From: Bacteroidales bacterium
GTDB taxonomy: Bacteria > Bacteroidota > Bacteroidia > Bacteroidales > WCHB1-69
DNA length: 64,000 nucleotides
Direction of reading: 5' to 3'
Assembly: GCA_016285145.1 (NCBI GenBank)
Contig: JAEEQE010000001.1
Coordinates: 62,001-126,000, forward strand
Positions 19,564 through 26,876 of the stretch are shown piece by piece. The notes beneath the pieces were generated by a model. That model did not search any database. It had not been told where the DNA came from and saw only the letters and a list, made by a program, of their open reading frames with translations. Position numbers and translations under genes: made by a program. Numbering within the stretch: the stretch's first letter is position 1; every line of letters begins with the position of its first letter.

Positions 19564-19815
19564 TGTATGGCGTGAAGGTCGTGTTGGAGGTTCCGGTGCG
19601 CACCATTCCACTGAATGCCGCCGCCATCTTCTCTTTTCCCTGTTTGCGTCAGAATCTCCGAAAAACTCCGAAATTTTCGCCCTCCACTTCATGCCTTGGC
19701 GGGAGTGCCAATTTTTCCGTTTTTTGCATTTTTGCATCTTTTTGAGGGTTATTTGCACTTTTCTTTTTCAAATATGCATATTGTTATTATGTTGATTTTC
19801 AATAAATTGATTTAA

Positions 19816-19828
19816 AAAAGGCCTTGAT
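19816..19828 (+). repeat. 13-base direct repeat, left copy (AAAAGGCCTTGAT)
   Basis: The same 13 bases recur at 20926-20938 on the far side of the transposase-family gene. In both places the TTG lies exactly 23 bases before the TA of the following -7 box, so it may be a -33 element as well as a flank repeat. Confidence 0.6.
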
Positions 19829-19846
19829 TTCGCCTTCGGGGTGTTG

Positions 19847-19854
19847 TATCTTTG
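19847..19854 (+). promoter_or_regulatory. Promoter -7 box of the PD-(D/E)XK transposase-family gene
   Basis: TATCTTTG followed by C; candidate -33 at TTGAT 19824-19828. About 27 bases before the ATG at 19881. Confidence 0.6.
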
Positions 19855-19880
19855 CGGGGTAACAATAAATTTTAAATGTC

Positions 19881-20795
19881 ATGACAATGAATAAGAATAC
19901 AGAACCCCAGAACATCAACCTGCTGACGGACTTCGGCTTCAAGCGCATCTTTGGCACCGAGCAGTACAAGAAGAATCTCATCCATTTCCTCAACGCCTTC
20001 CTTCCGCCCTATATCGGGCCGGTGACGGACATCAGCTACCGCCAGTCGGAGCAGCTCGGTCTGACCGACAAGGAGAAGCGCTTGGTGTTCGACGTGTTCT
20101 GCGCGGACCAGAACAGGGACAACATCATCGTGGAGATGCAGCAGGCCAGGCAGGAGTTCCTGAAGAACAGGCTCATCGCCTACGCGTCGCGCCTCATCAG
20201 CGGTTCGCTCCAGCGCGGTGACCGGGTGTACAACTACCCGACGGTGATATCGATCATCCTGGTGGATTTCGGCATCAAGGAGCTGGCGGGTCGCGAGGAA
20301 TTCGTTCAGCAAGTGATGCTGAAGGACGACCGGAACGAAATTTTTTCGGAGAAGATGTCGTTTTTGTTGATAGATTTGAGTAAATTTGCCGCGCGAAAAC
20401 GGTTCGTGAAGTTGGCGGACGACCGGGAGAAGTGGTGCTACGCGATCAAGAACATGTGGCAGATGGGGGAGAACGACATACCGGCGGAGAATGCGGTCTT
20501 CCACGAGTTGTATGAGGAGTGCAAACTGACAAAACTGACAGATATGGAAAAACAGGAGTACGAGAAAAGCATATTGGAGTACGAGGATGTGAAGGAGGCC
20601 ATGGCATACAATCGCCGTATGGCGAAGGCGGAGGGTTTTGAGGATGGTTTTGAGAAAGGCAGAGAGGAAGGCAGAGAAGAAGCCCTTTTGCAAACTGCTA
20701 AGAACCTTTTGGATTTAGGAATACCCCTTGCTGATGTACTTAAAGCCACGGGCTTGAAAGAGGTGGAGATCAAACAAGGTTGTTCTACCTTGTGA
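19881..20795 (+). CDS. PD-(D/E)XK nuclease family transposase (Rpn-like)
   Basis: 304 residues. The N-terminus NINLLTDFGFKRIFG is the hallmark of this widespread family (TIGR01784-type). The catalytic core is seen as Asp71 in LVFDVF and Glu85-x-Gln87 in IIVEMQQ, i.e. a D...ExQ variant of PD-(D/E)XK. Relatives of the Rpn group cut DNA and promote RecA-independent recombination. The C-terminal 60 residues are Glu/Lys/Gly-rich (EGFEDGFEKGREEGREE) and end in a small helical motif (GIPLADVLKATGL), also typical. A start at 19887 is possible. It stands alone with its own promoter and no inverted ends were found. Confidence 0.88.
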   Translation: MTMNKNTEPQNINLLTDFGFKRIFGTEQYKKNLIHFLNAFLPPYIGPVTDISYRQSEQLGLTDKEKRLVFDVFCADQNRDNIIVEMQQARQEFLKNRLIAYASRLISGSLQRGDRVYNYPTVISIILVDFGIKELAGREEFVQQVMLKDDRNEIFSEKMSFLLIDLSKFAARKRFVKLADDREKWCYAIKNMWQMGENDIPAENAVFHELYEECKLTKLTDMEKQEYEKSILEYEDVKEAMAYNRRMAKAEGFEDGFEKGREEGREEALLQTAKNLLDLGIPLADVLKATGLKEVEIKQGCSTL

Positions 20796-20925
20796 TATAT
20801 GCAAAATGATTTTATTGTTTCCCTACCACATCTTTTTTAATATGCTTTAAATGTGTTAGATTTATGGTTTGAGAGCGCGTGGCGTCGGGCTTTTTCTTCT
20901 TTTTATTTGGTAGAAAAATCATCCT

Positions 20926-20938
20926 AAAAGGCCTTGAT
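20926..20938 (+). repeat. 13-base direct repeat, right copy (AAAAGGCCTTGAT)
   Basis: Identical to 19816-19828. It precedes a -7-like box TACTTTCG at 20957-20964 for the next gene, with the same 23-base spacing as the left copy. Confidence 0.6.
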
Positions 20939-20956
20939 AATCCGATAAAGATTTTG

Positions 20957-20964
20957 TACTTTCG
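20957..20964 (+). promoter_or_regulatory. Probable promoter of the carboxyltransferase gene
   Basis: TACTTTCG, one base off the TAnnTTTG consensus, with TTG 23 bases upstream. About 70 bases before the ATG at 21034. Confidence 0.45.
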
Positions 20965-21033
20965 CTGCCGATTCGAAGAGGGGACTCCCTTCTTGTGTGT
21001 ATTTGATTTATAACAAGATAAAAACGCTTTGTC

Positions 21034-22812
21034 ATGGCTAAGAGAATTAAATTGTGTCTGGTTTATCGTGATATGTGGCAGTCATCCGGCAAATACCAGC
21101 CCCGGGTGGACCAGCTTAAGGAGATTGCGCCGGTGATTGTCAAGATGGGCTGTTTCGACCGGGTGGAGACTAACGGCGGCGCCTTCGAGCAGGTGAATCT
21201 GCTCTATGGCGAGAACCCTAACAAGGCTGTCCGAGAGTGGACGAAGCCTTTGCGTGAGGCAGGCATCCAAACGCAGATGCTGGAACGCGGACTGAACGGG
21301 TTGCGCATGTTTCCCGTTCCTGCCGACGTGCGCCGGTTGATGTTCAAGGTGAAAAAAGCCCAAGGCGTGGATGTGGTCCGCTCGTTCTGCGGTCTTAATG
21401 ACTATCGGAATTTAGAACTCTCCATCAAATACGCCAACGAATTCGGCCTCATCTCGCAGGCGGCGCTGAGCATCACGCACTCGCCCGTCCATACTATTGA
21501 GCATTATATGGAAATTGTGGACAAATATGTGGAGTATGGTGCCAAGGAAATCGGCTTGAAGGATATGGCTGGCATTGGTCGTCCGGTCACGCTGGGGAAA
21601 TTAGTGAAGTGCATAAAAGAAAAATACCCGCAGATTGTGATTCAATATCACGGCCATACAGGTCCGGGACTGTCGATGGCTTCTGTGCTTGAAGTGTGCA
21701 AGAATGGTGCCGACATCATCGATGTGGCCATGGAACCGCTTTCCTGGGGTATGGTACATCCGGACGTGATTGCCGTGCGAGCCATGCTGCTGGATGCCGG
21801 CTTTGAGGTGGCCGACATCGACATGAACGCCTACATGGAGGCACGCGCCCTTACGCAGAAATTCATGGACGATTTTCTCGGCTATTTCATTGAGCCGAAA
21901 AACAAAATCTGCACCTCTCTTCTCTTGGGCTGTGGACTTCCTGGCGGCATGATGGGCTCCATGATGGCCGACCTGAATGGCCTGCAAGATGCCATCAACA
22001 TGGCGTTGCGTAATCATGGCCAGCGCGAGCTCACCCAGGACGAGCTGCTGGTGAAACTCTTCAACGAGGTGCAATATGTGTGGCCCAAGGTCGGCACCCC
22101 CGGCCTGGTGACCCCGTTCAGCCAATATGTCAAAAATATTGCTCTGATGAACATTCTGGCCGAAGCGCAGGGCAAGCCACGCTATTCCAGCATGGACAAG
22201 AATATGTGGGATATGATCCTCGGTCGTTGTGGCCGACTGCCGGGTCCCCTGGCCCCGGAAATCGTGGAGCTGGCCAAGGAGAAGGGCTACGAGTTTTTCA
22301 CGGGTGTGCCACAGGACAACTATCCCGATGAACTGCCAAAATACCGTGCTATGATGGAAGAACGCGGATGGGATATGGGTGAAGATGAGGAAGAACTCTT
22401 CGAGTTAGCTATGCATGAACGCCAATATATTGACTATAAAGAGGGTAGGGCGAAAATGAACTTCGAGCGCTCTTTGGAGGAGGCCAAGAAGAAGGCTGCG
22501 GCGCAGCGAAAGACAAAATCGCCCGAGGAATTCAAACAGGCGATGCAAGAAATGGTTTTGGAAAAACATCCGCAGTCGTTTGCTGTCGAGGCCCCGGTTT
22601 CCGGCCAGTTGTTCTGGGAATTGGCCGTGGGCGAAAAGTCCATGGAGAAGCCAATCGGCACCCAATATAAAGCGCAGGATATCCTTTGTTTCATTCAAAC
22701 CTATTATGGTCAGGAGGAGGTGCGTGTGCCGATGGATGGGATGCTGGTGATGGCCATGGCCCATCAAGGCGACAAAGTGCAGAAAGGTGACATTATCGCA
22801 TTTTTAAAATAA
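21034..22812 (+). CDS. Pyruvate carboxylase B / oxaloacetate decarboxylase alpha-like carboxyltransferase, biotin lysine absent
   Basis: 592 residues. The first about 300 residues form the HMGL-like TIM barrel of carboxyltransferases: LVYRDMWQSSGKYQ (metal-site region, where relatives have RDAHQS), MLERGLNGL, GLKDMAGIG (catalytic Lys), QYHGHTGPG (metal His). The PYC/OADA domain follows (VGTPGLVTPFSQYV). The C-terminal about 75 residues have a biotinyl-domain shape, VEAPVSGQL...VRVPMDGMLV...GDKVQKGDIIAFL, but the place of EAMKM reads QTYYG, so the lysine that carries biotin is gone. Normal members move carboxyl groups between oxaloacetate/pyruvate and biotin; this one cannot use its own domain that way. 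No biotin carboxylase or beta/gamma subunit is nearby. Confidence 0.8.
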   Translation: MAKRIKLCLVYRDMWQSSGKYQPRVDQLKEIAPVIVKMGCFDRVETNGGAFEQVNLLYGENPNKAVREWTKPLREAGIQTQMLERGLNGLRMFPVPADVRRLMFKVKKAQGVDVVRSFCGLNDYRNLELSIKYANEFGLISQAALSITHSPVHTIEHYMEIVDKYVEYGAKEIGLKDMAGIGRPVTLGKLVKCIKEKYPQIVIQYHGHTGPGLSMASVLEVCKNGADIIDVAMEPLSWGMVHPDVIAVRAMLLDAGFEVADIDMNAYMEARALTQKFMDDFLGYFIEPKNKICTSLLLGCGLPGGMMGSMMADLNGLQDAINMALRNHGQRELTQDELLVKLFNEVQYVWPKVGTPGLVTPFSQYVKNIALMNILAEAQGKPRYSSMDKNMWDMILGRCGRLPGPLAPEIVELAKEKGYEFFTGVPQDNYPDELPKYRAMMEERGWDMGEDEEELFELAMHERQYIDYKEGRAKMNFERSLEEAKKKAAAQRKTKSPEEFKQAMQEMVLEKHPQSFAVEAPVSGQLFWELAVGEKSMEKPIGTQYKAQDILCFIQTYYGQEEVRVPMDGMLVMAMAHQGDKVQKGDIIAFLK

Positions 22813-22818
22813 GGTGTG

Positions 22819-23733
22819 ATGGAATTTCCGCGCCCTTTGCTCGCCGACAAGCCTGTCATTGTGCAGTTGATAGTCCTCCTGCTATTTTGTGTGGCGGGGG
22901 CTATTGTGTTCAGCGCTCTGGGTATGTTGGTGTCGTACGCGATTTTCCACACCTCGGATCCTTATTGCGCCAGCGATCCGGCTACCCATATCCGCGTCAC
23001 GCAGGCGTTTTCCTCGGTAGGCACCTTTCTGGCGCCTGCGTTGTTATTCGCCTATTGCCAGGACTGCCAATGGTTTCATTATAACCGTGCAGACCGGAGA
23101 CCGTACTATCTGCTTGTCAACGTGACGCTGGTGCTCTCTATAGTCATTTTGCCCATAGTGGCGATTCTCAACCAGTGGAATCAGGCGCTCACACTGCCGG
23201 AAAGTATGGCTGGGCTGGAGGAAGTGATGAGAAGTCTGGAGACGAAATCTGAAGAAATCCTGCAATTGCTGACCTTCAACCACACGTACGGCACGCTGGC
23301 AGCCAACCTGCTTGTTCTGGCGCTTTTGCCCGCTGTATGCGAAGAGTTTCTTTTTCAGGGTGCCTTGCAGGCGTTTATTATGGAGAAAAGTCGTAAGCCG
23401 CATTTTGCAATATGGCTTACAGCCTTAATATTCAGTACCATCCATTTCCAGTTCTACGGGTTTATCCCCCGTTTTCTATTAGGTGCCTATCTCGGATATC
23501 TGTTCTATTGGAGCCGTTCGTTGTGGCTGCCCATCCTGGCCCACTTTCTGCACAATGCACTCTCTATTTTAGTGGAGTTCACGCTGGCAGGTCGCGGCAT
23601 CCTGACGGATGAAATGGAATTCACGCAGGTCAAAGGATCCATACCCTTGTTGATCTCCTGTGCGGTGGTGACCTTTATCAGCCTTGCTTTTATGTGGCGG
23701 ATTCAGAAAGACTATTATAAAAATATTGTATAA
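22819..23733 (+). CDS. CPBP-family intramembrane glutamic endopeptidase
   Basis: 304 residues and about eight hydrophobic segments. The CPBP (CAAX-type) motifs are in order: [13 protein letters not shown] (EE pair, about residues 174-186), [18 protein letters not shown], and HFLHNALS (about 239-246). These proteases cut within the membrane; in bacteria some process signal or bacteriocin peptides, but the substrate here is unknown. It begins 6 bases after the carboxyltransferase stop. A GTG at 22816 directly before the ATG could also be the start. Confidence 0.85.
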   Translation: MEFPRPLLADKPVIVQLIVLLLFCVAGAIVFSALGMLVSYAIFHTSDPYCASDPATHIRVTQAFSSVGTFLAPALLFAYCQDCQWFHYNRADRRPYYLLVNVTLVLSIVILPIVAILNQWNQALTLPESMAGLEEVMRSLETKSEEILQLLTFNHTYGTLAANLLVLALLPAVCEEFLFQGALQAFIMEKSRKPHFAIWLTALIFSTIHFQFYGFIPRFLLGAYLGYLFYWSRSLWLPILAHFLHNALSILVEFTLAGRGILTDEMEFTQVKGSIPLLISCAVVTFISLAFMWRIQKDYYKNIV

Positions 23734-23749
23734 CGATAATTTTTTTACT

Positions 23750-24148
23750 ATGGAAGAAACAAAGAAATCAATGATCAGACTCAGAATGAGTTCTCAGGAC
23801 GCCCATTACGGCGGAAATTTGGTTGACGGTGCCCACATGCTGGCCCTTTTCGGCGATGTGGCCACGGAACTGTTGATTATGCAAGACGGCGATGAAGGCC
23901 TTTTCTGTGCATACGACAATGTGGAGTTTCTGGCTCCCGTCTATGCTGGCGATTATATCGAGGCCGTGGGCGAAATCACCAAGGTGGGCAATACCTCCCG
24001 CAAGATGGTCTTCGAGGCCCGCAAGGTTATTATCCCGCGTCCCGACATCAGCCCCTCTGCCGCCGACGTGCTCCCCGAGCCTGTGGTGGTATGCCGCGCT
24101 TCTGGCACTTGCGTCGTGCCCAAACAGTGCCAGCGGAAAAATAATTAA
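23750..24148 (+). CDS. kal: 3-aminobutyryl-CoA ammonia-lyase
   Basis: 132 residues, a hotdog-fold enzyme of lysine fermentation that removes ammonia from 3-aminobutyryl-CoA to give crotonyl-CoA. The sequence [20 protein letters not shown] near the start, [15 protein letters not shown] and [18 protein letters not shown] follow the family closely. The ATG at 23750 was chosen; an upstream in-frame start at 23684 lies inside the previous gene. It is 36 bases ahead of kce, its pathway partner. Confidence 0.9.
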   Translation: MEETKKSMIRLRMSSQDAHYGGNLVDGAHMLALFGDVATELLIMQDGDEGLFCAYDNVEFLAPVYAGDYIEAVGEITKVGNTSRKMVFEARKVIIPRPDISPSAADVLPEPVVVCRASGTCVVPKQCQRKNN

Positions 24149-24184
24149 CTATAAACTATAAACTCTCAACTATAAACTTTAAAT

Positions 24185-25012
24185 ATGGATAAACTCATCA
24201 TTACCGCCGCTATTTGCGGTGCCGAAGTGACGAAAGAACAGAACCCTGCCGTCCCTTATACGGTGGAGGAGATTGTAAAAGAAGCCAAGTCCGCCGTGGA
24301 TGCGGGTGCCGCCATTGTGCATCTGCATGTGCGTGAGGACGACGGCACGCCCACACAGAGCCGTGACCGTTTCCAGGAGTGCGAGGAGGCCATCTACAAG
24401 GCCTGCCCCAACGTCATCCTGATTCCCTCCACGGGAGGGGCCGTCGGTATGACTCCCGACGAGCGTCTGCAATCCACGGACACCACCCCGATTCCGGAGA
24501 TGGCCACCCTTGATTGTGGAACCTGCAATTTTGGAGACGAGATCTTCGACAACACCATGCCGACCATGCGTGCTTTTGGCAAGCGCATGATGGAGCGTGG
24601 CATCAAGCCGGAATACGAGTGCTTTGAGATGGGCCATCTGGACACCATCCTCACCATGGCTCGCAAAGGAGAAGTGCCTGGCGCCCCCATGCAGTTCAAC
24701 TTTGTATTAGGCGTGCCCGGTTGCACTCCGGCTACGGTGCCCAACCTCTGCTGGTTAGTCAACAACATCCCTGCCGGCTCCACGTGGACCTGCACCGGCA
24801 TCGGTCGCCATGCTTTCACGCTGGCTGCCCCCACCATCGTGATGGGTGGCAATGTGCGTGTGGGCTTCGAGGATAACCTTTATTTGGAAAGAGGCGTGCT
24901 GGCCAAGTCCAACGGTGAACTCGTGGACAAGGTCGTCCGCATGGCCAAACTGCTTGGCCGTCAGGTGGCCACCTCCGACGAGGCCCGCGAGATCCTCGGT
25001 CTGCGGAAATAA
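24185..25012 (+). CDS. kce: 3-keto-5-aminohexanoate cleavage enzyme
   Basis: 275 residues, BKACE (DUF849) family. The enzyme condenses 3-keto-5-aminohexanoate with acetyl-CoA to give 3-aminobutyryl-CoA and acetoacetate in lysine fermentation; its product is the substrate of the neighbouring kal. Seen: DKLIITAAICGAEVTKEQNP at the start, AAIVHLHVRED with the zinc-binding His pair (about residues 46-48), IPSTGGAVGMTPDERL and ECFEMGHLD. The TIM-barrel length is typical. kamA, kamDE, kdd and CoA-transferase genes are not in the window. Confidence 0.93.
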   Translation: MDKLIITAAICGAEVTKEQNPAVPYTVEEIVKEAKSAVDAGAAIVHLHVREDDGTPTQSRDRFQECEEAIYKACPNVILIPSTGGAVGMTPDERLQSTDTTPIPEMATLDCGTCNFGDEIFDNTMPTMRAFGKRMMERGIKPEYECFEMGHLDTILTMARKGEVPGAPMQFNFVLGVPGCTPATVPNLCWLVNNIPAGSTWTCTGIGRHAFTLAAPTIVMGGNVRVGFEDNLYLERGVLAKSNGELVDKVVRMAKLLGRQVATSDEAREILGLRK

Positions 25013-25040
25013 CCCGCATGGTTGGACCCACAACGTAACA

Positions 25041-25077
25041 AGAGAGGGTGCTCCAAGACGGGGCACCCTCTCTTTTA
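25041..25077. terminator. Bidirectional terminator between kce and the TlpA-like gene
   Basis: A perfect 11-base-pair stem (AGAGAGGGTGC at 25041-25051 with 25063-25073), extendable by three pairs toward a 5-base loop, followed by TTTT on the plus strand. It lies between convergent genes and could serve both. Confidence 0.8.
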
Positions 25078-25098
25078 GTGTTATGTCAGCGTGAAGTT

Positions 25099-26778
25099 TT
25101 ACTGCTCAACCAGCTGTTTGACAGCTTTCTCCAGCGCTTCGCCGCGAAGGTCCTTGGCCACGATGCGCCCCTCGCGGTCCAGTAGGAACGTGGCGGGGAT
25201 GGAACGCACACCATAAATGGCGGCACCTTCGGATTGCCATTGCTTCAGGTCGCTGACGTGGTTGGGCCAGATAAGCTTGTCATCGCTGATAGCACGCTTC
25301 CAACTGGCAGCGTCACGATCCAGCGATACGCTGTATATCTCGAAACCCTTGTCATGATAGAGACCGTATATGCGGCGTACGTTGGGGTTCTCGCGACGGC
25401 ACGGTCCGCACCATGAAGCCCAGAAGTCGATGAGGACAACCTTGCCTTTGAGATCGGAGAGTTTGCGGATTTTGCCGTCGGGATCCTTGAAGGCCAACTC
25501 GGGTGCCATCGATCCGACGGATGTCTTGTAGGCGGGCGAGTGCATGATACCCCAGCGTTCTTTCACGATGGGATGCTCGGGGTAGGTCTCGTGCAGCGCG
25601 GTGATGACCTCTTCGTGCAGGGCTGTGTTCTGATCGCGCGGGAACATGTCAAGGAACATCAGCACCGAGATGTCCTTCTTGTTTTCCTTGATGCTTTCCA
25701 GCAAACGGCTGTTGATGTAGCTGTCGGTTTCGTTGTATTGTGTCTGATATCCGTTGACAATGTCCTTTACAATCTGTTGGGCTTGGGTTACAATCAGGTT
25801 GGCCAAAACGTCGTCTTTGGCGGCCTGGCGGAATGCGTTATGCTGCTGTGCGGCTAAGTTGGCCTTTGAGGACAATAGGTCCACCACTTTTGATGTCCAT
25901 GATTTGCTGTTTTTCTTGTCAAAAAGATTGTTGAAAGCAAGGCTGTCACGTTCGGCAAGCAGCTTCTTAATATCTTCCATCATGTTCCCAAGGGCTGATT
26001 TCGCCATGTTATGGCGGTTGTTTACCCCTTGGATGTAACGGTCCAGACTCTGGTAATAATCGGAATGGTTGCTTTTTCTGCCGTTGGTGAAATTGTAGTA
26101 ATGGTCCACATTCTCCAAATAGCTGTTGAAAGGACGGTAGTTGTTGTCGAGGCTTTTGAGCATCTTGTTGAATGCGGTGGCGATAACATCTGCGTCGCCT
26201 TTGATTTTGCCGGCGGGCGCATAGGTGCGGAACAGGGTGTTCAGACTGTCAATGTCGTTGAAAACGGATAGGAGATAACCGTCCACATCTTGGTTGGTTT
26301 GCACGTATTGGTTGACGTTCTGTGCAATCTGGCTCCAGTATTTCTGGTCGGGGTCGGATTGCAGGGCGTTGTTCAGACTGTCTAAGACGGCCTTCTTGCG
26401 GGCGGAAAGGTTGCTGTTTTGCTGCACAAAGTGCATGGCCGGCGAGCCGCTCACGCGCACGATGTTTTGCAGGTTTTCGGCATCTATCGTCATTTGGACG
26501 TTCTCGCCCGGCTTCACCACAAACAGCATGTAGGTGTTGTCGCCGAAATCGAAACGGTAGATGTCGTTGTCTAAATTCAGGTTCATAACAAACCGGTCGT
26601 TCACGATGTCAGCGGAGGAGTAGGTCTTCTTCTCGTTGCCGTAGGCATTGATGAGGTCCACATGTTTGTATTTGTTGTTCAAGATGTTAACCTCCACAGA
26701 GGATGCCTTTTGGGCGAATAACACACTGTTGGAAAGCAGGATGACCGCTGCCAATACAATACGTTTCAGCTTTTTCAT
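25099..26778 (-). CDS. Exported TlpA/ResA-like thiol-disulfide protein
   Basis: 559 residues. A signal peptide (VLAAVILLSNSVLFAQ) is followed by about 130 residues resembling the DUF4369 N-terminal domain and a long helical middle part. The C-terminal about 140 residues are a thioredoxin fold: GSMAPELAFKDPDGK, VVLIDFWASWCGPCRREN (CxxC about residues 455-459) and a cis-proline loop SIPATFLLD. Bacteroidetes carry many such periplasmic oxidoreductases of unknown partner. It is monocistronic and divergent from the transglutaminase-like gene, with the two promoters about 20 bases apart. Confidence 0.88.
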   Translation of the reverse strand: MKKLKRIVLAAVILLSNSVLFAQKASSVEVNILNNKYKHVDLINAYGNEKKTYSSADIVNDRFVMNLNLDNDIYRFDFGDNTYMLFVVKPGENVQMTIDAENLQNIVRVSGSPAMHFVQQNSNLSARKKAVLDSLNNALQSDPDQKYWSQIAQNVNQYVQTNQDVDGYLLSVFNDIDSLNTLFRTYAPAGKIKGDADVIATAFNKMLKSLDNNYRPFNSYLENVDHYYNFTNGRKSNHSDYYQSLDRYIQGVNNRHNMAKSALGNMMEDIKKLLAERDSLAFNNLFDKKNSKSWTSKVVDLLSSKANLAAQQHNAFRQAAKDDVLANLIVTQAQQIVKDIVNGYQTQYNETDSYINSRLLESIKENKKDISVLMFLDMFPRDQNTALHEEVITALHETYPEHPIVKERWGIMHSPAYKTSVGSMAPELAFKDPDGKIRKLSDLKGKVVLIDFWASWCGPCRRENPNVRRIYGLYHDKGFEIYSVSLDRDAASWKRAISDDKLIWPNHVSDLKQWQSEGAAIYGVRSIPATFLLDREGRIVAKDLRGEALEKAVKQLVEQ

Positions 26779-26820
26779 TGTATAAGGTTCTTAGTTTGAA
26801 TTTTTCATAAAATAAGGCGG

Positions 26821-26828
26821 CAAAGATA
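26821..26828 (-). promoter_or_regulatory. Promoter -7 box of the TlpA-like gene
   Basis: Minus-strand TATCTTTG followed by C, about 43 bases before the start at 26778. Its upstream part overlaps that of the divergent promoter at 26849-26856. Confidence 0.6.
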
Positions 26829-26848
26829 CGATTTTTTACAATTTGTAC

Positions 26849-26856
26849 TATCTTTG
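26849..26856 (+). promoter_or_regulatory. Promoter -7 box of the transglutaminase-like gene
   Basis: TATCTTTG followed by C, about 20 bases before the ATG at 26877, leaving a leader of only about 14 bases. Confidence 0.6.
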
Positions 26857-26876
26857 CACCATCTTTAATATGTGGT

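Larger units (their letters stand above)
19499..19880. other. Intergenic region after the giant genes
   Basis: 382 bases. It holds a terminator (19534-19562), then about 250 bases with no recognisable gene or repeat, then the promoter of the transposase-family gene at 19847-19854. Short open frames here have no family features. Confidence 0.6.

Noticed and set aside
24149..24184. Repeated ACTATAAACT words between kal and kce
   Set aside because: Short low-complexity sequence; no structure or gene seen in it.
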